Assembly: GCA_002482525.1 (NCBI GenBank)
Contig: DLGC01000007.1
Span: forward strand, 1 to 32,612
Source of the DNA: Propionibacteriaceae bacterium UBA7704
GTDB lineage: Bacteria > Actinomycetota > Actinomycetes > Propionibacteriales > Propionibacteriaceae
Direction of reading: 5' to 3'
Length of the DNA: 32,612 nt
Shown here: positions 7,399 through 15,059 of the stretch, piece after piece
Numbering within the stretch: position 1 is the first letter of the stretch
Layout: each line of letters opens with the position of its first letter
Program-made: the position numbers and the translations under genes
Notes under the pieces: generated by a model
What the model was told of the DNA's origin: nothing
What the model saw: only the letters and a program-made list of their open reading frames with translations
Database searches by the model: none

Positions 7399-7428
7399 AG
7401 GCTAGTGCGGGTCGGCGGAACCGGGCAA
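7399..7428 (-). promoter_or_regulatory. Putative promoter of the 40-aa gene
   Basis: On the minus strand TTGCCC (7423-7428) and TAGCCT (7399-7404) are separated by 18 nt. The predicted start point is near 7392, about 40 nt before the ATG at 7351. Confidence 0.45.
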
Positions 7429-7457
7429 ATTCACGGCGTGTCGGGACGGCGCTGGCC

Positions 7458-8435
7458 TTAGCCGTTCAGGCTCGGCCAACCGCTGAGATCAGGGCCTTTG
7501 GGCACAATCCCGGACGGATTGTTATCGGTGTCGGTCAGGTAGTAGTGGCGCTTGATGTGGTCGAAGTCGACGGTGTCGCCGAAGCCCGGCAGTTGATAGA
7601 GATCGCGCAGATAGTTCCACAGCACCGGCAGTTCGCTCAGCTTGTGCCGGTTGCAGCGGAACAGCCCGTGGTAGACCGCGTCGAAGCGAACCAAAGTGGT
7701 GAACAGTCGAATGTCGGCATCGCGAACCGTGTCACCGAACAGGAATCGACGCGACTCGAGCCGCTGGGAGAGTTGATCGAGGCGGCCGAACAGCCGGTCG
7801 TAGGCAGCCTCGTAGCTGTGCTGATCCTCGGCGTAGCCGACCCGATAGACCCCTCGGTTCACGTCAGCGGTGATCTGTTCGGCCAACTCGTCGTGTTCTG
7901 CGCGCTGGTCAGGGTCGGTCGGTAGCAGCGTTGGTGCGTCCGGGCGGTGGTAGTCGACCCATTCGGTGATCAGGTCGGGGCTGAGTTGCGGGAAATCGTT
8001 GGTGACCACTTGCCCGGTGACGGTGTCGATCAGCGTCGGTACGGTGAAGCGTCCCGAATAGTTCGGATCGGTCGCGCGGAAGGCCTCGGACAGGTATTCG
8101 ATGCCCAAGACGGGATCGCGATGGTCAGGGTCCAGCCAGAAGCGCCAGCCACGCTCGTCGCGGATCGGATCAACCACAGCCAGCGAAATCACCTGATCCA
8201 GCCCGAGAACGCGGCGGGTGAGATTGGCTCGGTGCGCCCACGGGCAGGCCAACGAGATCACCAGTCGATAGCGTCCCGGCTCCAGCGGCCAGCGGCCCTG
8301 GTCATCGGGCCCTTCGCCGGGGTCGGACGCCGAGTCGCGCGTCACCCGTCCGGTGATCCAGGTTGCGCCAGCAGGGCTGGGCGAGGTTGCGCCGTTCGCG
8401 GCTGGTGATCCGGGGATCGGTTGCGGCTGGCTCAT
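7458..8435 (-). CDS. Glutathionyl-hydroquinone reductase-type GST (YqjG/ECM4 family)
   Basis: A 325-aa thioredoxin-fold transferase. The catalytic motif SLACPWAHR (Cys64 with the chosen start) is the hallmark of the Xi-class GST/S-glutathionyl-hydroquinone reductase family, which reductively removes a thiol from quinone conjugates. The C-terminal helical domain has the usual family look (LFGDTVRDADIRLFTTLVRFDAVYHGLFRCN). ATG at 8435 has AGGAG 5 nt upstream; the longer frame to 8525 would lie in the divergent promoter region. Actinobacteria normally use mycothiol rather than glutathione, so the natural thiol is uncertain. The gene is divergent from the peptide importer operon. Confidence 0.85.
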   Translation of the reverse strand: MSQPQPIPGSPAANGATSPSPAGATWITGRVTRDSASDPGEGPDDQGRWPLEPGRYRLVISLACPWAHRANLTRRVLGLDQVISLAVVDPIRDERGWRFWLDPDHRDPVLGIEYLSEAFRATDPNYSGRFTVPTLIDTVTGQVVTNDFPQLSPDLITEWVDYHRPDAPTLLPTDPDQRAEHDELAEQITADVNRGVYRVGYAEDQHSYEAAYDRLFGRLDQLSQRLESRRFLFGDTVRDADIRLFTTLVRFDAVYHGLFRCNRHKLSELPVLWNYLRDLYQLPGFGDTVDFDHIKRHYYLTDTDNNPSGIVPKGPDLSGWPSLNG

Positions 8436-8568
8436 GCTTTCTCCTGGTGCGTTGCGGTCCTCGACTGGACGGGTAGCGATCACCATGGTGCCTCGAATCC
8501 GGCACGATTCAGCGCGATTCCACATCTGATGATTCTTCGAACACCGTACTCATTTGGCCACCAGCATG

Positions 8569-8609
8569 CGGAATCCGTAGTTGTGCCCCTCGACATGGCT
8601 CGGAATCCG
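8569..8609. promoter_or_regulatory. Two CGGAATCCG repeats in divergent promoter region
   Basis: CGGAATCCG, itself an inverted repeat (CGGA-A-TCCG), occurs at 8569-8577 and 8601-8609, starts 32 bp apart, or about three helical turns. It lies in the 288-bp region between the divergent GST-like gene and the peptide importer operon, which otherwise holds no gene. It may be a regulator site. Confidence 0.4.
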
Positions 8610-8723
8610 CTGTTTCCGGGGTTGTTTTGTAACAGCTTGGTTCCACCTCGGATCTGATCTCGTTTTCAACAAGCCCCGGTCGTAGTCTCTGCACTGCACG
8701 AGAGCCGAAGGAGTGACTTGTTC

Positions 8724-10349
8724 ATGTCAGCACGAAGCCCGCGCCAAGCGCGAAAGACGCTATTGGCAATCGCCGTCAGCGCGATGGCCACCGCACTGCT
8801 TGCGGTAACCGGATGCACCACGGGTCAGGCACCCGCAGGCGGCGGCTCTTCCGCCCCCGGCGCCCCGCTGGAATCCCTCAAGGTCGCGACCGCCAGCCAG
8901 CTCGGCACGCTGTCGGTCAACCAGGAAGCCGGAATCGCGAACTACCAGATTGCTGCGCTGTTCCAGGAAGGTCTGCTCGGCCTGGACAACGCTGGCGCCT
9001 TGGTTCCCGCCCTGGCTGAGTCTTGGACGCAGACCGACAACAAGGTGTGGAAGTTCCAGATTCGCAAGGACGTGAAGTTCTCCGACGGCACCCCGGTGAC
9101 TGTGGAGGACATTCTGTTCTCCGTCGAGGTGGCGCGGGACCCCAAGAAGTCTCCGGGTGTGTCGGTCTACTGGCCCACCAACATCACCTCGGTGAAGCAG
9201 ACCGGCGACTGGGAAATCACCTTCACTTTGGACGCGCCGAACAACGCTTTCGGCTCTGATGTTTCCAACGCCGGTGGTCTGTTCGTGACCTCCAAGGCCT
9301 TCTATGAGAAGGCCAAGAGCTACGGTTCGGCCACGGACTTGATCGTTGGCACCGGCCCGTACACGGTCACTGAGTTCGATCCCACCAGCCATGTGTCGCT
9401 GGCCAAGAATGAGAACTACTGGGGCACCAACGACGGCCCCGCCACGGTGCGCATCGATTTCATCACCGATGATGCGACCCGGCAGGTGGCCTTCCAGCAA
9501 GGACAGGCCGACGTTGCCCTCGGTGTTCCGCTGGATCAGTCCGAGCAGTGGGGTGCCAGCGGTGCCACGGTTCAGTTCTATGGCGACCGCTCCTACCAGG
9601 GTCTGACCTTCGATCCCAATGTCGCCCCCTTCAATGACATCCATGTCCGCAACGCGATCGCGATGGCGGTCGACAAGAGCGGCATCGTCGCCGGCATCCT
9701 CAAGGGCAAGGCAGCGGCTGCCACCGGCATCGACTCTCCGGAGCAGTTGGCTCCGCTGGTCGGCTTGGACGCGGCCAAGGCTGGCGTCGCGAAGTTGCCG
9801 GGGGCATCGTTCTCGCTCGAGAACGCCAAGGCAGAACTGGCCAAGTCGAGCCATGCTGATGGCTTCACCACCGCGTTGACCTACCCGACCGGTTACCCGG
9901 CAGTCGGCAAGGCCTCCTTGGCGATCGCTGACTCGCTGAGCAAGATCGGCATCACCGTGAACGTGAAGGAAGTCACGCTGGATAGCTGGCTGAACGATCT
10001 CGGAAACGGCAAGGCTGGTCTGGAGTGGATGATCTACCTGCCCACGACCTCGATCCCGAACGAGATCTCGAGCTGGCTGCTGGCTGCCAGCGGTCCGGGG
10101 GCAAACCCCGCTAACTGGACCGATGACAAGCTCGCCGCCCAGGTGGCTGCGATCAACTCCATCGATGACAAGCAGAAGCAGTTCGACGAGATCATGGCGA
10201 CCACCTCGGTGGCTTTGGAGCAGTCGATCTACGTGCCGGTGTACTGGGGTCAGGCTGCGCTGGCTACCCGCAAGGGGGTTGTGGCCAACGACTTCGGTTC
10301 GTACACGCTGCAGACCAACTGGGCAGCAGCCTTCACTCAGAGCGCCTGA
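8724..10349 (+). CDS. Peptide ABC transporter substrate-binding lipoprotein (family 5)
   Basis: The extracellular binding protein of a dipeptide/oligopeptide-type importer. The N-terminus has a signal peptide with lipobox LAVTGC, so the mature protein is lipid-anchored. The body shows SBP family 5 (DppA/OppA) features: a LVPALAESW segment, WKFQIRKDVKFSDGTPVTVEDI, a VGTGPYTVTEFDP segment, and the YQGLTFDPNVAPFNDIHVRNAIAMAVDK region typical of the family. Length (541 aa) is normal. AAGGAG at 8708-8713 precedes TTG 8718 by 4 nt and ATG 8724 by 10 nt; I prefer the ATG. The permease gene follows after 6 nt, so this heads a five-gene operon. Ligand (peptide, nickel or other) cannot be fixed, though the peptidase at the operon end favours peptides. 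Confidence 0.9.
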   Translation: MSARSPRQARKTLLAIAVSAMATALLAVTGCTTGQAPAGGGSSAPGAPLESLKVATASQLGTLSVNQEAGIANYQIAALFQEGLLGLDNAGALVPALAESWTQTDNKVWKFQIRKDVKFSDGTPVTVEDILFSVEVARDPKKSPGVSVYWPTNITSVKQTGDWEITFTLDAPNNAFGSDVSNAGGLFVTSKAFYEKAKSYGSATDLIVGTGPYTVTEFDPTSHVSLAKNENYWGTNDGPATVRIDFITDDATRQVAFQQGQADVALGVPLDQSEQWGASGATVQFYGDRSYQGLTFDPNVAPFNDIHVRNAIAMAVDKSGIVAGILKGKAAAATGIDSPEQLAPLVGLDAAKAGVAKLPGASFSLENAKAELAKSSHADGFTTALTYPTGYPAVGKASLAIADSLSKIGITVNVKEVTLDSWLNDLGNGKAGLEWMIYLPTTSIPNEISSWLLAASGPGANPANWTDDKLAAQVAAINSIDDKQKQFDEIMATTSVALEQSIYVPVYWGQAALATRKGVVANDFGSYTLQTNWAAAFTQSA

Positions 10350-10355
10350 TACCTC

Positions 10356-11348
10356 TTGGCAACGCTGGTTCAGATAGCCCGGCGGCTCGGCGAACTTCTC
10401 GTCGTGCTGGTCGTGCTCTCGATGATCGTGTTCGCGCTGCTCTATCTGATGCCGGGTGACCCCGCCCGGTCTCTGATAGGCGCGCGGCCGGTCAGCCCAG
10501 AGCTGCTGGCTTCCATTCGGGCCGAGTACCACCTCGACGACCCGATTTGGGAGCAGTACCTGCGCTGGGTGACCGGATTCCTGCACGGCGATCTAGGCAC
10601 CTCGATCAAGACCGGGCTGCCGGTCTCCCAGATGATTCAGGGACGGGCTGAAGTCACCTTGCAGTTGGCAGTGCTGGCCGGGTTGGTGTCGGCAGCGATC
10701 GGCATTCCGGCCGGCGTCATCGCAGCCCATCGCCAAGGCAGTGCGCTGGATCGGGGCATCAACGCCACCGCGGTGGCCATGCTCAGTGCCCCGAGCTTCG
10801 CGTTGGGCCTGTTGTCGCTGTACGTGTTCGCCGTCTGGCTGGGCTGGTTCCCGGTCTACGGGCTGGGCGATGGCGGCACGCTGGATCTGCTGTGGCACTT
10901 GTTCTTGCCGGTGATGACGCTGGCCGCCGGAGTGTTGGCGTCCATCATCAAGGTCACCCGCATCGCCATGATCCGCGAGGTGAACTCCGACTACACCGGG
11001 TTCTCCCGCTCCCGGGGGCTTCGGGAAAGCAAGATCACCCGCGCCCAGGTCGGAAATGCTGCGCTGCCGATCGTCACCTCAACCGGCCTGGTGCTCGCGA
11101 CGCTGGTCAGTGGCACCGTGTTGGTGGAGGTCACCTTCGCCATCGGCGGCCTGGGCAGCCTGCTGGCTGAAGCCGTCACCTTCAAAGATGTGCCGGTGGT
11201 TCAGGCCGTCACACTGCTGCTGGCAGTGGCCATCTGCACCACCACGGCCGTGGTCGACACGCTGGTGATCGTGTTGGACCCGCGGCTTCGCCGTCGGCGG
11301 CGACGCAAATCCCGCAACGTGACGACCTTGGCAGGAGCCGAAGCATGA
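10356..11348 (+). CDS. Peptide ABC transporter permease, DppB type
   Basis: A 330-aa inner-membrane permease of the binding-protein-dependent transport family. The N-terminus (RRLGELLVVLVVLSMIVFAL, then LMPGDPAR) is the characteristic DppB/OppB first helix and loop. About six hydrophobic helices follow, and the EAA-like cytoplasmic loop (SRSRGLRESKITRAQVGNAALPIVT) contacts the ATPase. TTG at 10356 is the best start although no strong ribosome site is visible; it lies 6 nt after the binding-protein stop, so translation is probably coupled. It overlaps the second permease by 4 nt (ATGA). Confidence 0.9.
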   Translation: MATLVQIARRLGELLVVLVVLSMIVFALLYLMPGDPARSLIGARPVSPELLASIRAEYHLDDPIWEQYLRWVTGFLHGDLGTSIKTGLPVSQMIQGRAEVTLQLAVLAGLVSAAIGIPAGVIAAHRQGSALDRGINATAVAMLSAPSFALGLLSLYVFAVWLGWFPVYGLGDGGTLDLLWHLFLPVMTLAAGVLASIIKVTRIAMIREVNSDYTGFSRSRGLRESKITRAQVGNAALPIVTSTGLVLATLVSGTVLVEVTFAIGGLGSLLAEAVTFKDVPVVQAVTLLLAVAICTTTAVVDTLVIVLDPRLRRRRRRKSRNVTTLAGAEA

Positions 11349-12205
11349 CCGCCATCACTGCTCCCGCGGCACCAGCCCGCTGGCTGGCCTGGGGTCGCCG
11401 CAACAAACTGAGCGCCGCCGTGGTGATCAGCATGATCGAACTGCTGGTGGTGTTCGCGTGGGCGCTGATTCCGGCCTTCGGAGCCGGGGCGCTCGACCAA
11501 GACATCCTGCTGGGGGCGACTCCGCCAGGAACACCGGGACATCTGCTGGGTACCGATGCGCTGGGGCGCGACATTTGGCTGCTCACCGTGGCCGGTGCGC
11601 AGACCGCGATCGTGGGTCCGATGGCGATCGCGTTGGCATCGATTCTGCTGGGGCTGCTGCTCGGACTGAGCGCGGCCTATCTGGGCGGCTGGATCGACTG
11701 GGTGGTGTCACGGTTCGTCGACATCACTTTATCGTTGCCGTCGCTGCTGCTGGCCATTGTGGCCGCCGGTGTGATCGGTGGCGGCTATTGGGTGAGCGTG
11801 GCGGTGATGATCGTGTTGTTCGCACCGTTCGACATTCGACTGATCCGTTCGGCCGCCCTGGCCCGGGTGCATGAGCCCTACCTGGAAGCAGCCAAGCTGT
11901 TGGGCCTGGGACGCTTCCGCGTGATGTTCGGACACCTGATGCCGGTCATCCGTGGCCTGGTGGGGGCGAACCTCTTCCTCGACATGGCTGTCGGCTTGGT
12001 GGCGCTGTCGTCGCTGTCCTTCCTGGGTTTGGGGGTGTCGCCGCAGCAGGCCGACTGGGGACGTCAGCTCAACGACGCCCGGGCACTGTTGTTCATCAAT
12101 CCGGCTGCCGCGATTGCACCGGGGGTAGCGATCGTGTTGACCGCGATCGCCTTCAACCTGGTGGGCGATTGGCTGTCAGAACGTAGTGGGGTGGCCGAGG
12201 GATGA
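11345..12205 (+). CDS. Peptide ABC transporter permease, DppC type
   Basis: A 286-aa partner permease. The sequence LLGTDALGRDIWLLTVAGAQTA after the first helix is the DppC/OppC family signature. Further on, EPYLEAAKLLGLGRFRVMFGHLMPVI forms the EAA coupling loop and SSLSFLGLGVSPQQADWGRQLNDAR is the conserved C-terminal region. It forms a heterodimeric pore with the upstream DppB-type subunit. Both ends overlap neighbours by 4 nt (ATGA), giving tight translational coupling across the operon. Confidence 0.92.
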   Translation: MTAITAPAAPARWLAWGRRNKLSAAVVISMIELLVVFAWALIPAFGAGALDQDILLGATPPGTPGHLLGTDALGRDIWLLTVAGAQTAIVGPMAIALASILLGLLLGLSAAYLGGWIDWVVSRFVDITLSLPSLLLAIVAAGVIGGGYWVSVAVMIVLFAPFDIRLIRSAALARVHEPYLEAAKLLGLGRFRVMFGHLMPVIRGLVGANLFLDMAVGLVALSSLSFLGLGVSPQQADWGRQLNDARALLFINPAAAIAPGVAIVLTAIAFNLVGDWLSERSGVAEG

Positions 12206-13806
12206 CCGACGCGATGACAACCGAACCGCTGCCGACCGATTCGGGGCGGACTGATCTCGCCTTTGACGTGGCCGATTTGTGCGTCGACATCGGCGAGACA
12301 TCGATTCTGCACGGGGTCGATCTGCAGCTACGCAAGGGCACCTGTTTGGGTGTGGTCGGACAGTCCGGCTCGGGTAAGTCGATGACCGCCAAGGCGCTGG
12401 CTGGACTGCTGCCCACCGGCTCGGTGGTGCACGGCAGCTACCGCATCGATGCCGACGAGTGCCGCTTGGACGCCGGCGAGCCCGCGTGGCGGCGGCTGCG
12501 CGGTGGTCGGGTGGTGTGGCTGCCGCAAGATCCCTTCACCTCGCTGGATCCGTTGCGCCGCTGCGGTGAACAGATCCTCGACGGACTGCCGCCGGACCAG
12601 CGTCCGACCTCCGCTGGCCAGCGTCACGCCGAGGCCGCTCGACGGCTGCAGGAGGTGGGGCTGCCCGAAAAGGTGGTGCGCGCCTATCCGCATGAGCTGT
12701 CCGGCGGCATGCGCCAGCGGGTGGCGATTGCCGCCGCGTTGGCACCGGGACCGAAGATTCTCATCGCCGACGAACCGACCACTGCCTTAGACGTGACCAC
12801 CCAGGCCGGGATTTTGGAGCTGCTGGCCACGGTGCGAGCCAACCACGACATGTCGATGGTTCTCATCACCCACGACCTGTTCCTGGCTAGGGAATACTGT
12901 GATGACTTGGCGGTCTTCCAGAGTGGGCGGGTGGTCGAATCCGGACCGGCCGAGGACGTCTTCAACAATCCTCGCGACGAGGTCACTAAGCAGCTGGTCG
13001 AGATCGGCTTGTCGGGTCGTCGACTGCACAGCACGACTGATGCGGGCCGCATGGTGCTGGCTGCTCGCGGTATCACCAAGACCTATCCGGGCAGTGACGT
13101 GCCTGCGGTGGCGGATGCCGGTCTGGACCTGCGGGCTGGGGAAATCATCGGCGTGGTGGGGGAGTCCGGCTCGGGCAAGACGACCTTCACTCGTTGCCTG
13201 CTCACCCTGGAACACCCCGATGAGGGTCGCTACGGCTATCTCGATGAGCAGGGCGAGCCGCAGGCGTGGGCACCACAACGCGCCCAGTTGGTGTTTCAAA
13301 ATCCGTACGCGTCGCTGAATCCGGCCAAGACTATCGGGGCCACCTTGGTGGAGGCGCTGCGCTCAGCGGGGCGTCCGGCCAGTGTGGTGCCGGAGTTGTT
13401 GGAGCTGGTCGGACTCGATCCGGCGCTGGCTACTCGGCGTCCGGCCCGGCTTTCCGGTGGTGAACGGCAGCGAGTGGCGATTGCGCGGGCGCTGGCCCCG
13501 CAACCGACGGTGTTGTTCTGCGACGAGGCGGTGTCGGCTCTGGACGCCCCGGTGCAGGCCAAGATCTTGGAGACGCTGGCCGATCTTCGCGACAAACTGG
13601 GCTTGGCGATCGTGTTCATCACCCACGACCTGACGGTGGTGGCTCGGATCGCTGACCGGGTGTACGTGATGCAATCGGGCCATGTGGTGGAATCGGGTCC
13701 GACCCGACAGGTGTTTGCCAAACCGGAGCATCCTTACACCCGCGAGTTGCTGGCGTCCGTGCCCGGAATGGAAGCCGGATCGCTGGACCACAACGAGGAG
13801 AACTGA
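12202..13806 (+). CDS. Peptide ABC transporter ATPase, fused DppD-DppF
   Basis: A 534-aa protein with two complete ABC ATPase domains, equal to DppD and DppF joined. Domain 1 has Walker A GQSGSGKS (53-60), signature LSGGMRQRVAIA and Walker B ILIADEPTTALD. Domain 2 (from about residue 275) has Walker A GESGSGKT, signature LSGGERQRVAIA and Walker B VLFCDEAVSALD. Both catalytic glutamates and both H-loop histidines (ITHD) are present, so both sites look active. It powers import through the two preceding permeases. The start overlaps the permease stop (ATGA), and the peptidase gene begins 6 nt after its stop. Confidence 0.93.
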   Translation: MTDAMTTEPLPTDSGRTDLAFDVADLCVDIGETSILHGVDLQLRKGTCLGVVGQSGSGKSMTAKALAGLLPTGSVVHGSYRIDADECRLDAGEPAWRRLRGGRVVWLPQDPFTSLDPLRRCGEQILDGLPPDQRPTSAGQRHAEAARRLQEVGLPEKVVRAYPHELSGGMRQRVAIAAALAPGPKILIADEPTTALDVTTQAGILELLATVRANHDMSMVLITHDLFLAREYCDDLAVFQSGRVVESGPAEDVFNNPRDEVTKQLVEIGLSGRRLHSTTDAGRMVLAARGITKTYPGSDVPAVADAGLDLRAGEIIGVVGESGSGKTTFTRCLLTLEHPDEGRYGYLDEQGEPQAWAPQRAQLVFQNPYASLNPAKTIGATLVEALRSAGRPASVVPELLELVGLDPALATRRPARLSGGERQRVAIARALAPQPTVLFCDEAVSALDAPVQAKILETLADLRDKLGLAIVFITHDLTVVARIADRVYVMQSGHVVESGPTRQVFAKPEHPYTRELLASVPGMEAGSLDHNEEN

Positions 13807-13812
13807 CCGCAG

Positions 13813-14877
13813 ATGAGTGTGACCTACCGCAGTGTTTCGGTGCCGCAGGGTTCGACCTGGGAGCAGGTCGGTGCGCCGTTCGCGCTGCCCGAGGGCGTCG
13901 CGGCCGCACTGGCCGGTGCCGGTGCCGGTGGCGCGCTGGTGCGCACGGTGTATCAGCTGACCGAGGGTGATCGTGAACTGATCGCGCTGGGCTACCACCG
14001 GGCTGGAACTGCACAGCAGAAGCTCACTGAGTTGACCGGCGCGGTGGAGTTGTTTGGCGAGTTGGCCGAGCATGCGGCCGAGGAGTTGGCTGCCGAGGGC
14101 GGCATCAGTCTGAAGGTTGAACTGCCTGCCGATGCGACGGCGTGGGCCGAGGCAGTCAGCGCGGCCGGTTTCGTCGCCCTGGCGGCCCCGGTGAGTGCGG
14201 CCGCCCCACCGGTGAGTGCTGACGTGGTTCCGCTGGGTTTCGTGCGTCGCCTGGGGGATTGGGACGTGCCGGAGTTGCCGTATTTCCGGCAGACCACCGA
14301 TTTCACCTGCGGTCCGGTCTCAGCGCTGACGGCAACGAGCGCTTTGGGTCTCACCCCGGCGCTGGACCCGGCTTCGGAGATGGACCTGTGGCGTCGAGCC
14401 ACGATCGTGCCGGCCTGTGATGCTTACGGCCTGGCGATTGGTTTGGCCGATCAGGGTGTTGCGGCCACGGTGATTGTGAATACTGCCGAGCCGCTGCAAC
14501 TGGAGGAAAAGCCGGAAGCGTGGCGTCAGGATCTGAGCGAGCGCACCCAGGCCGAGTTCAAGGCGCGCGCTGAGGAACTGGGCATTCCGGTGCTCAATGC
14601 CGATCCCGGCATTGACGAGCTGCTCGCGTTGGTCGCCGACGGTGCCATCGTGTTGCTGCTGATCGACCAACTGCTGATGCACGCCGATGCCTGCGCCCAC
14701 TGGGTGACGTTGCATGGCGTGGTCGACGGCATTGGTTTCATCGAGGACCCCTGGACCGACTCTGAGCTGGGTGAGACCTGGGTGGATGCCCACCAGCAGC
14801 CGGTTCACGCCGAGGCGTTGGCGAAGATGTCCGGCTGGGGCGAGTACCGCTCTGCGGTGGTGCTGGGCCGTAGCTGA
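13813..14877 (+). CDS. Cytoplasmic C39-family (papain-like) peptidase
   Basis: A 354-aa protein whose C-terminal half is a peptidase C39-like domain. It has oxyanion Gln160 and catalytic Cys166 in PYFRQTTDFTCGPVSAL, His296 in CAHWVTLHGV, and Asp312 in EDPW. There is no signal peptide or membrane helix, so it should act in the cytoplasm. Residues 1-140 are an Ala-rich domain ending like a worn GNAT fold (AWAEAVSAAGFVAL); that reading is tentative. The gene starts 6 nt after the importer ATPase and has no promoter of its own, so it belongs to the peptide-import operon. The likely role is cleaving an imported peptide. C39 domains are best known from bacteriocin exporters that trim double-glycine leaders; here the context is import. 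Confidence 0.82.
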   Translation: MSVTYRSVSVPQGSTWEQVGAPFALPEGVAAALAGAGAGGALVRTVYQLTEGDRELIALGYHRAGTAQQKLTELTGAVELFGELAEHAAEELAAEGGISLKVELPADATAWAEAVSAAGFVALAAPVSAAAPPVSADVVPLGFVRRLGDWDVPELPYFRQTTDFTCGPVSALTATSALGLTPALDPASEMDLWRRATIVPACDAYGLAIGLADQGVAATVIVNTAEPLQLEEKPEAWRQDLSERTQAEFKARAEELGIPVLNADPGIDELLALVADGAIVLLLIDQLLMHADACAHWVTLHGVVDGIGFIEDPWTDSELGETWVDAHQQPVHAEALAKMSGWGEYRSAVVLGRS

Positions 14878-14878
14878 C

Positions 14879-14916
14879 GCCACTTCGTGGCCCGTTGCGG
14901 GCGGGGCGGTTCGCCC
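14879..14916 (+). terminator. Weak hairpins after the peptide importer operon
   Basis: Directly after the peptidase stop are GCCAC-ttc-GTGGC (14879-14891) and GGGCG-gtt-CGCCC (14904-14916), the second followed by AAAA. No U-tract is present. They probably end or stabilise the operon transcript. Confidence 0.35.
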
Positions 14917-14932
14917 AAAAGAGAAACACTGT

Positions 14933-14947
14933 TCTCATTAATTGAGA
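14933..14947. promoter_or_regulatory. AT-rich dyad upstream of the PLD-like gene
   Basis: TCTCA-TTAAT-TGAGA is a perfect inverted repeat inside an unusually AT-rich patch, about 110 nt before the phospholipase-D-like gene. It could be an operator or part of a promoter. Confidence 0.3.
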
Positions 14948-15059
14948 TTTTGAGCTCGCGATCGTCGGGAAATCTGTGAGGCTTGTCCACCACATGGGCG
15001 GCAAACCCACCAGTGCACGCGGTCGACACCGCTGTGCCTTGACGAGGAACGGTGATTTC

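Noticed and set aside
8537..8552. Second LexA box (TCGAAC...) before the peptide importer operon
   Set aside because: Only one half-site is present; the second half (GTACTC) does not match.
8760..10586. 608-aa open frame antisense to the peptide-binding protein gene
   Set aside because: The opposite strand encodes a clear lipoprotein with family motifs; the antisense frame has no signals of its own.
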